A DNA stretch of 64,000 nucleotides from Rhodocytophaga rosea (GCF_010119975.1 NZ_CP048222.1:5680501-5744500), one strand, 5' to 3'. Positions 18,644-27,807 are shown, counted from the stretch's first letter. The notes: generated by a model from the letters alone, not told the origin. Numbers and translations are program-made.

Positions 18644-18869
18644 ATATAAAAATGCTAGGTGAGTGGATTTTTTACTTTGTAAAGGTAATTTACCCGGATA
18701 GCCAAAAATTGTATGAGCCGGACATTATTCCCTACAAGCAGATATATTCTAAAAAATTAGCAGTAAAAACTCACCTGCCTTGAGAGGTTTAAACCCTAGA
18801 TAAAAGCGCAAAGCCAGGATTAGGCAAAGTCAGCAGATAGATTGATTTAACAGGCAGGCGCTTTACCTA

Positions 18870-19742
18870 TCAGACTAAAAGTATTTGCAGTTGGCTCTTT
18901 GTACTGTGTAAGGTTATAGCTTTCTCCGCTGAAACCTCAAAAATATGTCCCGGCAGTCCACTTGCTACTTTCCTGTATTGTTTAGGGGTTAAACCGGTGA
19001 ATAACTTGAAAGTTCGCACAAAATGAGACTGGTCATAATAACCGCAGTCATAGGTTATTTGAGTGAGAGATTGATGTGGATGGTGGATTTGATAAAGCGA
19101 TGACAGGTATTTTCTATAAAGAATAACATCTTCTGTACACATCCCCAGATATTCTACACACAGGCGGCTCAGGTGGCGGGGGGTAATATTATACTTTTCA
19201 CCGATAGTTTTTGGTGAAAGATGTATAATGTCGGGGTCTGCATGCAGGTGGATGATCCGGTTTTTAGTCTCAAGCCCGGGACAATCTTTTATTTTGCCTT
19301 TGAACCATTGTAGTATAATCTCTGCTTGCTCATGGAATGAAGAGGATTCACTCAGTTTCTCTGCTAACCTATCCAATGATTTACAGACCAGAGAGCCTTC
19401 CAGAACCTGATCGTTGAATTCTACAGTAGGGATCTTGAAAATATATTTTAATGCAAAAATATTAAACTGTATGCCTATAAAATATTGCCTGCTGATCGAC
19501 AGGTTGATTGGATTAAGATTGATGCCATTGATAAAATATTTCGGCAGATAAAAAGCATTTTTTTCATCCGTCTTATAACAATGTATTCCTTCTGAAAGAT
19601 TAAAAATAATTTCTGCCGTTCCCTTAGGAAGGATTTTTTCTGTACGTTTATCCGGTTGAATATCCTTAGTGCTCCAGATTTGCCGGATAAAGATATTTTC
19701 AGGGCTTGTTTTTGGATAGTAAATGTTTGCTGTCCGCTCCAT
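18870..19742 (-). CDS. AraC-family transcriptional regulator
   Basis: 290 residues. N-terminal sensing domain 1-150 of the DUF6597-like kind (ILPKGTAEIIFNLSEG), then a C-terminal AraC double helix-turn-helix: LSPKTIGEKYNITPRHLSRL and SLTQITYDCGYYDQSHFVRT followed by FKLFTGLTPKQYRK. It binds DNA in the cytoplasm; ligand unknown. It is the closest regulator to the downstream four-helix membrane gene (same strand), which may be its target. Confidence 0.9.
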   Translation of the reverse strand: MERTANIYYPKTSPENIFIRQIWSTKDIQPDKRTEKILPKGTAEIIFNLSEGIHCYKTDEKNAFYLPKYFINGINLNPINLSISRQYFIGIQFNIFALKYIFKIPTVEFNDQVLEGSLVCKSLDRLAEKLSESSSFHEQAEIILQWFKGKIKDCPGLETKNRIIHLHADPDIIHLSPKTIGEKYNITPRHLSRLCVEYLGMCTEDVILYRKYLSSLYQIHHPHQSLTQITYDCGYYDQSHFVRTFKLFTGLTPKQYRKVASGLPGHIFEVSAEKAITLHSTKSQLQILLV

Positions 19743-19764
19743 TTTTACGATGAGACGTTAATTA

Positions 19765-20154
19765 TCAAAAAGGAAAGCAGTATATGAAGTTTTTGGTATC
19801 TACAAATGGCTCTTTATAGATAGATACTTTAAGTGCATCCATTAACGCTTTGATTGTAACAATGCTTACCAAAGCCATAGTAGTATCAACCTCATGTCCT
19901 TGAAATCTAATTACCTTTACATATATTCCCTTTCTATGGTTATAGGGAGTGTCTATATGGGCGAGAAAATATTGCGTTCCAAATGCTATCGCTGATTTCC
20001 ATTCTGTTCCTGATTGCCAACCTTCAAAAAAACTGGTTTCGTATTCAATTTTAATATTAAAAGGCTGAAGATTTATTTCTGCCTCTAATTCAATACCAGC
20101 ATAAATACCTTTGTTATTTATTTGCTGAGCTATTTTATATTTTCCAAAATTCAT
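19765..20154 (-). CDS. hypothetical protein
   Basis: 129 residues, not recognised; soluble with alternating strands (INLQPFNIKIEYETS) and one helix near 100 (TIKALMDALKV). No signal peptide. AT-rich compared with the GH97 gene 31 bases upstream on the same strand. Coding is supported by length, a normal ATG and close spacing. Confidence 0.55.
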   Translation of the reverse strand: MNFGKYKIAQQINNKGIYAGIELEAEINLQPFNIKIEYETSFFEGWQSGTEWKSAIAFGTQYFLAHIDTPYNHRKGIYVKVIRFQGHEVDTTMALVSIVTIKALMDALKVSIYKEPFVDTKNFIYCFPF

Positions 20155-20185
20155 AGAATGAATAATTTAGTTAATAAGTAGTACC

Positions 20186-22162
20186 TCAATCCACATTCCT
20201 GATTCTGCCACCAAATCCTCCGCCGGGAGCAAGTTTAATTTCCAGTGTATCTCCTTTCTTTACTTTTTTCTTGATCAACTGGTAATCGGCGGCATAACGG
20301 CTGGCATTTACGCCATCTTCGGCAGCGTTGAGTTCGTAGTTGCCTTCATCCAGAAAATCAAGTTTGATGGTAAGCGAACGGCCAGTCCAGTTGGTAAGGC
20401 TGCCAATGTACCAGTCAGTACCTTTTTTGCGGAGGGTTATGATGTATTCGCCTATTTTTCCTTCCAGAATCCTGGTTTCGTCCCATACGGTAGGAATATT
20501 GCCTAGTAACTCCATAAATTCCGGTTCCTGCAAGCCAGTGGAAGGATTGCCGGAAAAAAACTGCATGGGGCTATCGTATACTACAAACATGGCTAACTGA
20601 TGGCACCTGGTTCCCTGCGACATCACATAATTACCAATAGGCCGGAAAGTCTCCTTCGTTCCATTTTGCAGTAAACCTGGTTCGTAATCCATTGGTCCGG
20701 CAACCATCCGGATAAAAGGCAGCGTAACATTATGAGGTGGCGCAGCCCGATGGCTCCAGATATTATACTCCGAACCCAGTACGCCTTCGCGGGTTAAAGC
20801 ATGTGGCCAGGTTCGGCTGAATCCTGCCGGTTTAAATGAGCCATGAAACATGAGCATAATTTTATGCCGGGCACAGGCTTCAGCAACCCGGTGATGAAAG
20901 TTTACCATTTTCTGATCATCCCGGTCAATAAAATCGGTCATGATAAAATCCACTCCCCATCGGTTAAACTGGCCCAGAGCTGGTTCCAGCTGACGGTCTA
21001 AGGTAGCCGCCAATGTCCACATGCTGAGTTTTATTCCCTGGCTTTTGGCATAGGCCGCCAGTTCATCCATATTCAGCGTAGGCGTAATCTTGAACAAATC
21101 CATGGCATCCGACCAGCCAGCATCCAGCAGAATACGTTCAAAACCGAATTTTCTGGCGAAATCAATATAATACTTGTAGGTGTCGGTGTTAATGCCAGCT
21201 TGAAAAGGAATATTGTACAGGTTGCTTCCAATGATCCATTCCTCAGTACTCTTGCCCGGTTGAATCCACGAAACATCGGTTAAGGGAGTAGGCGAACCCA
21301 GCCTGTATACCAGATCATTAGAGGGAAGGTCTGTATCTGCTGATGAAATAATGATCACCCGCCAGGGTAAACTCCGGCTGCCTTTAGTCCGGGCAATATA
21401 TCCGGCTCTTTTGGTTACGGCCCACTGTTTAAATTCACCTCCCACCATTTTCTCCTCCAGCGGATAAGGGGCAAACTCACCTGTAAAGCCTTTGCCAGCA
21501 TTATTTTTCACAAACATGCCCGGATAATCAACTAAATCAGATTCGGTCAGTAATACTTTGGCTGAGGTGCTTGTTTCAATTAATAAAGGGGTAAATATCA
21601 GGCTTTCGGCAGGAATACTATCCAGGGGTTTAATAGTATAATGTTCTTCAAAGCTGGTATGAAATACATCGGCATCGGTCCGGGGCTGTACCTGTGGATA
21701 CCATATCATTTTAGTAAGCGAAAAATTAAAAATGGCTGCTTCATTCTTTATCGTAATAGAATCCGGAAAATGCGTAACAATGCGGTATGCTACACCATCG
21801 TCATATACCCGGAATAGCAGGCTATAGGGTTGCCGGAAACGGATTTCTACCTGGTTATAGCGGTCTGGAATGATACGTCTTTTTTCGGGAACTACAGGCA
21901 CAATCTCCGTTCTGACTTCACTTCGGTTGACAGCTCGTATCGCTAAACCTGCCGATAAGCTATTACCATTCTCCAGCTCCAGGTCTATGACAGAACCTTG
22001 TAACAAAGCATTCTGCCCGGACAAAACATCGTAGGTGAGTTGTTTATTTTGATGGATGCGTACTTCAATTTTACCGTCTGGCGACTTGACTTTAATTTCT
22101 CTGGCAAAAAGGAATACGCTGCTTGTGAGGGTCAAAAGAAAGATAAAAAATAGTTTGCTCAT
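20186..22162 (-). CDS. secreted glycoside hydrolase family 97 (alpha-glucosidase/alpha-galactosidase)
   Basis: 658 residues. Signal peptide 1-20 (MSKLFFIFLLTLTSSVFLFA). The N-terminal beta-sandwich (VKSPDGKIEVRIHQ, DDGVAYRI) leads into a TIM barrel with ILLDAGWSD, WGVDFIMTDFIDRDDQ, LMFHGSFKPAGFSRTWPH, TREGVLGSEYN and a C-terminal sandwich ending ALAPGGG-like. These blocks are the GH97 signature. The family has both inverting glucosidases (SusB type) and retaining galactosidases; I cannot place this one by eye. It acts in the periplasm on alpha-linked sugars. It is divergent from pyrR. Confidence 0.92.
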   Translation of the reverse strand: MSKLFFIFLLTLTSSVFLFAREIKVKSPDGKIEVRIHQNKQLTYDVLSGQNALLQGSVIDLELENGNSLSAGLAIRAVNRSEVRTEIVPVVPEKRRIIPDRYNQVEIRFRQPYSLLFRVYDDGVAYRIVTHFPDSITIKNEAAIFNFSLTKMIWYPQVQPRTDADVFHTSFEEHYTIKPLDSIPAESLIFTPLLIETSTSAKVLLTESDLVDYPGMFVKNNAGKGFTGEFAPYPLEEKMVGGEFKQWAVTKRAGYIARTKGSRSLPWRVIIISSADTDLPSNDLVYRLGSPTPLTDVSWIQPGKSTEEWIIGSNLYNIPFQAGINTDTYKYYIDFARKFGFERILLDAGWSDAMDLFKITPTLNMDELAAYAKSQGIKLSMWTLAATLDRQLEPALGQFNRWGVDFIMTDFIDRDDQKMVNFHHRVAEACARHKIMLMFHGSFKPAGFSRTWPHALTREGVLGSEYNIWSHRAAPPHNVTLPFIRMVAGPMDYEPGLLQNGTKETFRPIGNYVMSQGTRCHQLAMFVVYDSPMQFFSGNPSTGLQEPEFMELLGNIPTVWDETRILEGKIGEYIITLRKKGTDWYIGSLTNWTGRSLTIKLDFLDEGNYELNAAEDGVNASRYAADYQLIKKKVKKGDTLEIKLAPGGGFGGRIRNVD

Positions 22163-22285
22163 AGCTCAAACTACATAAAAATGCCTACAAACGCCAGGAG
22201 TATTAGCGGAATATTTGAGCGTAAAACTGAAGCGGGCCAGTGAATTTTAACTTTCTGGGAAGGTAGGCAATTAGATCCTTTTTTA

Positions 22286-22293
22286 TATCTTTG
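22286..22293 (+). promoter_or_regulatory. candidate -7 element TATCTTTG for pyrR
   Basis: Exact TAnnTTTG match only 12 bases before the ATG at 22306. A start point just after it would leave almost no leader, which argues for the ATG at 22306 and against an upstream in-frame TTG at 22291. The -33 element is not clear. Confidence 0.45.
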
Positions 22294-22305
22294 CCGGCAA
22301 AAGCC

Positions 22306-22845
22306 ATGCAAAAAAGACTCATCCTCGACAGCCGTTTGTTAGATATCATGATCAGCAGGCTTTGCCAGCAACTGATAGAAAATCATCATACATTTTCGGA
22401 ATCAGTAATGCTGGGCCTTCAGCCCCGTGGTATTTTTCTGGCAGAACGGATCAGGCAACGGATAAAAGCCTTGACCAATATAGTGGTACCCCTGGGCTAT
22501 CTGGATGCTACTTTCTACCGCGATGATTTCCGCAGAAGGGAAACACCGCTGAAACCCAATGCCACCCGTGTTCCTTTTATTATTGAAAATCATAACGTAG
22601 TTCTGATAGACGATGTATTGTTTACCGGACGTACTGTACGGGCTGCTTTAGATGCGATGACTGCTTTTGGCCGGCCAAAAAAAGTAGAGTTACTGGTATT
22701 GATCGACAGGAAATATAGCCGGGATCTGCCCATTGAACCTAACTATGTGGGCAGGCACGTAAATTCTATTCTGTCGCAACGTATTCTGGTAGAATGGAAA
22801 GAGCAGGGTGCAGCAGACGACAACATCTGGCTGATCAATCCATAA
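22306..22845 (+). CDS. pyrR: bifunctional pyr regulator / uracil phosphoribosyltransferase PyrR
   Basis: 179 residues from the ATG at 22306. The PRPP-binding signature is VVLIDDVLFTGRTVRAALDA near 100-120, preceded by GLQPRGIFLA and LGYLDATFYRDDF, as in PyrR. The family binds pyr mRNA in Firmicutes and has weak uracil phosphoribosyltransferase activity. It lies 47 bases upstream of pyrB on the same strand, the classical pairing. Given the very short predicted leader, regulation by a leader attenuator upstream of pyrR is unlikely here. Confidence 0.92.
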   Translation: MQKRLILDSRLLDIMISRLCQQLIENHHTFSESVMLGLQPRGIFLAERIRQRIKALTNIVVPLGYLDATFYRDDFRRRETPLKPNATRVPFIIENHNVVLIDDVLFTGRTVRAALDAMTAFGRPKKVELLVLIDRKYSRDLPIEPNYVGRHVNSILSQRILVEWKEQGAADDNIWLINP

Positions 22846-22863
22846 AAAAGTCATTAGCGGGTA

Positions 22864-22884
22864 GTAATTCGTAATTCGTAATTT
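22864..22884. repeat. triplicated 7-mer GTAATTC in the pyrR-pyrB spacer
   Basis: Three head-to-tail copies of GTAATTC (the third ends in T) fill most of the 47-base spacer between pyrR and pyrB. The same word recurs at 56865-56877 in the stem upstream of the ferritin-like genes. No opposite arm is present here, so it is a half-element of the window's word-type repeats. Confidence 0.55.
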
Positions 22885-22892
22885 ATTTAAGT

Positions 22893-23816
22893 ATGCAGCA
22901 ATTAAGTGTAAAACACTTACTGGGAATTAAGGGATTAACAAGGCCGGATATTGAGCTGATTTTTGAAACTGCCGATACCTTTAAAGAAGTATTAAACCGC
23001 CCCATCAAAAAAGTACCTTCCTTACGGGATATCACCATTGCCAATGTTTTTTTTGAAAATTCAACCCGCACCAGGCTTTCCTTCGAACTGGCACAAAAAA
23101 GATTGTCAGCCGATGTAATCAATTTTTCTTCCTCTTCCAGCTCTGTAAAAAAAGGCGAAACCCTGCTGGATACAGTAAACAATATTCTGGCCATGAAAGT
23201 GGATATGATCGTGATGCGGCATTCCAGCCCAGGTTCGCCTCATTTTCTGGCCAAACACATCAGTGCCAATATTGTAAATGCAGGCGATGGCACCCACGAA
23301 CACCCCACACAGGCGCTGTTGGATGGTTTTTCGATCCGGGAAAAACATGGGGAAGTAGGAGGAAAGAAAGTAGCCATTATTGGAGATATTCTGCATTCGA
23401 GAGTAGCGTTATCTAATATTTTTGCCTTGCAGAAACTAGGTGCCCAGGTCATGGTATGCGGACCGGTTACATTACTGCCCAGATACATCCGGGAATTGGG
23501 TGTACAGGTAGAACTGGATGTGAGAAAAGCCCTGCAATGGTGCGATGTAGCGAATGTGCTTCGCATTCAACTGGAAAGGCAGCAGATCAAATATTTTCCA
23601 TCATTAAGGGAATATTCTTTATATTACGGCATTAACAAAGCACTGCTGGATTCTCTGGATAAAGAGATAACGATTATGCATCCCGGCCCGATTAACCGGG
23701 GCGTTGAATTGACCAGTGATGCAGCTGATTCGCATCATTCCATTATCCTGAACCAGGTAGAGAATGGTGTGGCAATACGAATGGCAGTTCTTTATTTACT
23801 GGCACAAAGCAGGTAA
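22893..23816 (+). CDS. pyrB: aspartate carbamoyltransferase catalytic subunit
   Basis: 307 residues, standard length. Carbamoyl phosphate site FFENSTRTR (about 50-58), KKGETLLDT, RHSSPGSPHFLA, THEHPTQALLD, and IMHPGPINRGVEL are all present. It condenses carbamoyl phosphate with aspartate in pyrimidine synthesis in the cytoplasm. No pyrI regulatory chain gene follows, so this is probably the PyrR-associated, Bacillus-like form. It is in a plus-strand run with pyrR before and a receiver-domain gene after (60 bases). Confidence 0.97.
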   Translation: MQQLSVKHLLGIKGLTRPDIELIFETADTFKEVLNRPIKKVPSLRDITIANVFFENSTRTRLSFELAQKRLSADVINFSSSSSSVKKGETLLDTVNNILAMKVDMIVMRHSSPGSPHFLAKHISANIVNAGDGTHEHPTQALLDGFSIREKHGEVGGKKVAIIGDILHSRVALSNIFALQKLGAQVMVCGPVTLLPRYIRELGVQVELDVRKALQWCDVANVLRIQLERQQIKYFPSLREYSLYYGINKALLDSLDKEITIMHPGPINRGVELTSDAADSHHSIILNQVENGVAIRMAVLYLLAQSR

Positions 23817-23876
23817 TTATATATTTATTATATTGGGAGACAGGCAATCGCCTGAATTAGAAATTTACTTATTTAC

Positions 23877-24269
23877 ATGGTGACACCCTTAGCAACCTAT
23901 AAGATATTTCTTGTAGATGACGACGAAACTTTCCTGATGATACTACGGAGACATCTGGAACTCCAAAAAAAATTTGAAGTACATGTATTTAATTCAGGTG
24001 AAGATTGTCTGGAAAAATTAGACCTGCAACCAGATATTATTATTCTGGATTATAACCTGAACCGCTCTGGTAGCCTATTGAATGGCAAACAGGTATTAAG
24101 CGAAGTGCTCAAACAAAAAAAACGCCCCAAAATTATCATGCTTAGCGGCCAGGAAGATGGTCAGCTGGTATACGAGCTTGTAAAAATGGGCGTACAGGAT
24201 TATGTACTAAAAGGAGCTAATGCGCTGGAAGAACTCGATGAACTTATATCAGGGTATATTGCCAGATAA
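23877..24269 (+). CDS. single-domain response regulator (CheY-like)
   Basis: 130 residues, one receiver domain and no output domain. Acidic pocket VDDDE, phospho-acceptor Asp58 in IIILDYNLN, Ser90 (MLSGQ), and Lys112 (YVLKGA). The insertion SGSLLNGKQ after the phosphorylation site is longer than usual. With no kinase beside it, its partner is unknown. Only 13 bases separate it from the HTTM gene, so they probably share a transcript. Confidence 0.88.
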   Translation: MVTPLATYKIFLVDDDETFLMILRRHLELQKKFEVHVFNSGEDCLEKLDLQPDIIILDYNLNRSGSLLNGKQVLSEVLKQKKRPKIIMLSGQEDGQLVYELVKMGVQDYVLKGANALEELDELISGYIAR

Positions 24270-24282
24270 GTATTAAAACAGA

Positions 24283-25647
24283 ATGGCTGCCTCGCTTGCT
24301 GCATATAGAAATTTTCTTTTTGAACGTGTAGATAACAGCCCCCTGATCGTATTCCGGATGGTTTTCGGATTACTTATCTTTCTCGAATCTGGCGGAGCTA
24401 TTCTCACCGGATGGGTGAAAGAAACTTTTATAGACCCAACTATTCATTTTACATTTATTGGTTTTGAATGGCTACGTCCATTGCCAGGTTATGGCATGCA
24501 TGGCTATTATGCCCTGATGGCCGTTCTAGGTCTGATGGTAATGCTGGGATTGTTTTATCGCTTCAGTATAGTGGGGTTTACTTTGTTGTGGTGGGCTTCT
24601 TACCTGATGCAGAAGGACCATTACAACAACCATTATTACCTGCTCATTCTGCTTTGCCTGTTGATGATGGTGGTACCGGCTCATCATTATGCCTCTCTGG
24701 ATACGAAACGAAATCCCTCTATCCGGCAATTAACTTGCTCCAGGTGGTGTATATGGATATTTATCCTACAGTTCTGGATTGTGTTCACCTATGCGGCTAT
24801 CGCCAAAATGCAACCAGACTGGATGAATGCATTGCCTGTTGGTTTGTGGTTTTCTTACAAAACAGATTACCCCATTATTGGTCCTTTGCTGGGAACTTCC
24901 TGGATCAAATGGGTGGTGGCCTATGGCGGCATTCTCTTCGACTTTCTGGTAATACCTTTACTCATATGGAAGCGTACCAGACTATTAGCTTTGGCAATGG
25001 CTATTGTGTTCCACCTGTTCAATTCAGCTGTATTCCAGATTGGCATTTTCCCTTACCTGATGATAGGTGCCAGTGTTTTCTTCTTTCCTGGTGAAACCAT
25101 TCGCAGGTTGTTTTTGCGAAGAAAACCTGTTGCTGTTAAAGAACCATCTATCCAGCCAATATCTGTTAGCTTTCAGAACGGCCTGATTTTACTATTCAGC
25201 GTATATTTCATTCTTCAGATTTTATTGCCCTTGCGGCATCTCTTATATCCGGGCGATGTCAACTGGACGGAAGAAGGCCACCGGATGTCGTGGCGCATGA
25301 TGCTGCGGTCGAAAGCTGGTTCTATCTCCTTCACTATAAAAGATCCTGCCAGTGACAAAAGCTGGGAAATCAACCCTTCAGAGTATCTGACAGACGAGCA
25401 GATCAGTTCCCTTTCTACTCATCCAGATATGGTCTGGCAGTTTGTACAATACCTGAAAAAGAAATATGCTGCTGAGGGCATTCCACAAATTGAAGTATAT
25501 GCACATAGCCTTGCCAGCCTCAATGGCCGTCCTTTTCAGCCGTTTATAGATGAGAATGTAGATCTGGCAAAAGTAGACTGGGCGCATTTCAGCCCCAGTA
25601 TATGGATTTTACCTTTACAAACGGAAGATCAGCAAGCGAATAAATAA
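24283..25647 (+). CDS. HTTM-domain membrane protein (vitamin K-dependent gamma-carboxylase-like)
   Basis: 454 residues. Many hydrophobic helices over the first 340 residues with HTTM landmarks: FGLLIFLES near the start, WWASYLMQKDHYNNHYYLL, WIVFTYAAIAKMQPDWM and AIVFHLFNSAVFQIGIFPYL, then a soluble C-terminal part (about 340-454). The family includes gamma-glutamyl carboxylase, an inner-membrane enzyme that carboxylates glutamates using reduced quinone; bacterial members have no proven substrate. The K-D-H-Y-N-N-H motif is in the region where the carboxylase active site lies. Closely coupled to the receiver-domain gene upstream and a small membrane gene downstream. Confidence 0.85.
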   Translation: MAASLAAYRNFLFERVDNSPLIVFRMVFGLLIFLESGGAILTGWVKETFIDPTIHFTFIGFEWLRPLPGYGMHGYYALMAVLGLMVMLGLFYRFSIVGFTLLWWASYLMQKDHYNNHYYLLILLCLLMMVVPAHHYASLDTKRNPSIRQLTCSRWCIWIFILQFWIVFTYAAIAKMQPDWMNALPVGLWFSYKTDYPIIGPLLGTSWIKWVVAYGGILFDFLVIPLLIWKRTRLLALAMAIVFHLFNSAVFQIGIFPYLMIGASVFFFPGETIRRLFLRRKPVAVKEPSIQPISVSFQNGLILLFSVYFILQILLPLRHLLYPGDVNWTEEGHRMSWRMMLRSKAGSISFTIKDPASDKSWEINPSEYLTDEQISSLSTHPDMVWQFVQYLKKKYAAEGIPQIEVYAHSLASLNGRPFQPFIDENVDLAKVDWAHFSPSIWILPLQTEDQQANK

Positions 25648-25676
25648 AAGCAATCAGTTTATTCGTATATTGGATA

Positions 25677-26144
25677 ATGCTAAAGAAGATAAATTTTAAA
25701 TTGATAATCCTACATACTTTAGCCATATTTCTATTTATACTCTCTTTTAATAATCTGGCCTTTTTGTATGATGTAGACTTAGTGGTGGCTTTTGTAAGAA
25801 ATGAAGACTTAACATTGCAAGAAGAGGCCTCTAAGCGAATCGCTTATTTTCTTATAGCTAAAAGGATGATTCCCTTTGTAGGATTGATTCTTGGCGTAGG
25901 AATATCATTTATATTGGCCAGGAAACAGAGAATTGCTATCTGGAATATTCTCATTATACTAATGCTCTCTTTAGTGCTCTTTGGCGCTAAACTCTATGAA
26001 GAGTTCCAAGGGCTTTCTGTGGGACAATATGTTGCTAATGGCCCGGTGCTCACCTTTCTACTTAATGCCTTTGTCTTTTTATGCCTTGGATTTTTTATTT
26101 TCTTTAGCAATAATATCTCTTATTTAAAGCTAAGAGAACGATAA
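25677..26144 (+). CDS. hypothetical membrane protein, four helices
   Basis: 155 residues, not recognised. Four hydrophobic segments at about 6-30, 62-80, 89-108 and 122-146, with a short soluble loop (NEDLTLQEEASKR) after the first. It begins 29 bases after the HTTM stop, so it may share that transcript. AT-richer than its upstream neighbour. Confidence 0.65.
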   Translation: MLKKINFKLIILHTLAIFLFILSFNNLAFLYDVDLVVAFVRNEDLTLQEEASKRIAYFLIAKRMIPFVGLILGVGISFILARKQRIAIWNILIILMLSLVLFGAKLYEEFQGLSVGQYVANGPVLTFLLNAFVFLCLGFFIFFSNNISYLKLRER

Positions 26145-26234
26145 AGTGTCACATTCAAGCTATAACTGTTCGACAACCGCTTTATCCTAAACAAAACTTA
26201 AATCATAAAAGGCTGGTGTGTGAATGAGTCATAC

Positions 26235-26242
26235 TACCTTTG
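26235..26242 (+). promoter_or_regulatory. TACCTTTG octamer just before truC
   Basis: Exact TAnnTTTG, but only four bases separate it from the ATG at 26247, so transcription would begin at or inside the start codon. It is either a leaderless start or a chance match; no -33 box was seen. Confidence 0.25.
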
Positions 26243-26246
26243 CTTC

Positions 26247-26978
26247 ATGTTTCAAACACAAACCCTATTACCGATTCTCTACCAGGATGAACACCTGGTG
26301 GCCATTAATAAACCCAATGGGCTGCTGGTACACCGTACACGTATTGCTGAGGAAAACAAAGCTTTCGCTTTACAACTCTTACGCAACCAGCTAGGGCAAC
26401 GGGTATATCCGCTTCATCGCCTGGACCGGCCAACTTCCGGTGTACTGTTATTTGGCTTAAGTAAGGAATCTGCACAGAAGTTGATGCCGCTATTTGAAGA
26501 ACGGGAAGTGGCAAAAACATATCTGGCAGTTGTACGGGGGTATGTGAAAGAATCGGAATCTATTGAGTATGCGTTGAAAGAAGAAACTTACAAAGAACCC
26601 CAGTATGCGCTTACAGAATATAAAAGACTGGCTACAGTTGAAATTCCAGTGCCAGTAGGGCGCTATCAAACGGCCAGGTATTCACTGGTTGAAGCGACAC
26701 CGCTTACCGGAAGAATGCACCAGATACGCAAGCATTTTGCTCATATCAGCCACTATATTATCGGCGATAAAAAGCATGGCGACTGGCGGCACAACCAGAT
26801 GTTTGCCGAAAAATTGCACACACCTTTTTTGCTGTTACATGCATATGCTGTCCGCTTTACTCATCCTTTTACTGGAGAACGTATCTGCATAGAAGCGCCG
26901 TTACCAGCTCATTTTAGGAGCATTTGCCTTCAGTTTGGGTGGCAGCAAGTACTCGAAGAGGTGAAAATCAGTTATTGA
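26247..26978 (+). CDS. truC: tRNA pseudouridine(65) synthase TruC
   Basis: 243 residues from the ATG at 26247 (the frame is open to a GTG nine codons earlier, but the ATG aligns with TruC). Motifs LYQDEHLVAINKPNGLLVHR, the catalytic HRLDRPTSGVLLFG (Asp in HRLD), LATVEIPVPVGRYQTARYSLVE, GRMHQIRKHFAHI and IIGDKKHGD track Escherichia coli TruC closely. It makes pseudouridine 65 in tRNA. Convergent with the amidotransferase gene, overlapping its end by 11 bases. Confidence 0.92.
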   Translation: MFQTQTLLPILYQDEHLVAINKPNGLLVHRTRIAEENKAFALQLLRNQLGQRVYPLHRLDRPTSGVLLFGLSKESAQKLMPLFEEREVAKTYLAVVRGYVKESESIEYALKEETYKEPQYALTEYKRLATVEIPVPVGRYQTARYSLVEATPLTGRMHQIRKHFAHISHYIIGDKKHGDWRHNQMFAEKLHTPFLLLHAYAVRFTHPFTGERICIEAPLPAHFRSICLQFGWQQVLEEVKISY

Positions 26979-27807
26979 CAGTTTTTAGTTTTTCAAACGC
27001 ATGTTCCTGGGCTGCCTTTACCAGTGCTTTGAAAATACGGCGGTGAATTCTTTTCTGGATCAGGTATTCCGGATGCCATTGTACCCCGATCACAAACTTT
27101 TCAGTGACCGACTCAATTGCCTGCACAATCTGGTTAGGTTCTTTGGCGACAATATCGATACCCTGGCCAGGCTTTTGAACGGCCTGATTGTGTAAGGCAT
27201 TGACACGAGCCCTGGTAGTTTGCAGAATCTGGGCGAGTTTACTTTCTGGTTTTATGGCTACTCTTTTCACCGGAAATATACTGGCCCGGTTAGGTTCTTC
27301 ATCGTACAAGGTATTAATATCCCGGTAGAGCGTTCCTTTGAAATAAATATTAATTAGCTGTGAACCCCGGCAAATGCCCAGCACCGGAATTTCTCTTTTG
27401 ATCGCATGGTCCAGCATCGTAAATTCCAGTATATCCCGGTCCCGGTCTAATCCGTGGCCTTTTTTACTAAACCAGACACGTATAAAAAATATAACCGGAT
27501 ATAACAGAAACGTAAAAAAGCGTTTGATCCGGACTAAAAGAGGACGGCGTTTGTTTTTTAGGGTCTGGTTGAGGTAGGTCTGAAGCACATTCTCTTTCTC
27601 ATACGTTTCCGGGTCCACATCTGCCCCTCCACCAATAATCAGACCTTGTAGCCTCTCGATTGATTTTGGTTTAGATGGCCTGATCCGGATAGGAATGCCA
27701 CCTGCCATCCGCACTTGTAAAGCAGTAAAAAACCAGGCAGCACCTCCGCCCGAATCAGGACCGGTTACGCCTATCTTTGGCCGAGAAGGGGCTTGTTTGT
27801 TATCCAT
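26968..27807 (-). CDS. class I glutamine amidotransferase-like hydrolase (peptidase C26)
   Basis: 279 residues. Catalytic triad visible as Cys146 in LGICRGSQL, His245 and Glu247 in GVQWHPEY, with GLIIGGGADVDP near 55-66. This places it in the gamma-glutamyl-GABA hydrolase (PuuD) group. Unusual is an insertion of about 45 residues (74-118) between the GGGAD loop and the nucleophile, containing a hydrophobic stretch FFTFLLYPVIFFIRVWF that could touch the membrane. Its start lies inside the amidoligase gene (37-base overlap), implying translational coupling. Probable role: hydrolase or amide-nitrogen donor for the amidoligase product; substrate unknown. Confidence 0.88.
   Translation of the reverse strand: MDNKQAPSRPKIGVTGPDSGGGAAWFFTALQVRMAGGIPIRIRPSKPKSIERLQGLIIGGGADVDPETYEKENVLQTYLNQTLKNKRRPLLVRIKRFFTFLLYPVIFFIRVWFSKKGHGLDRDRDILEFTMLDHAIKREIPVLGICRGSQLINIYFKGTLYRDINTLYDEEPNRASIFPVKRVAIKPESKLAQILQTTRARVNALHNQAVQKPGQGIDIVAKEPNQIVQAIESVTEKFVIGVQWHPEYLIQKRIHRRIFKALVKAAQEHAFEKLKTVNN

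Noticed and set aside
26235-26242. Strong promoter call before truC
   Set aside because: The octamer is only four bases from the start codon and has no -33 box, so it is kept only at low confidence.
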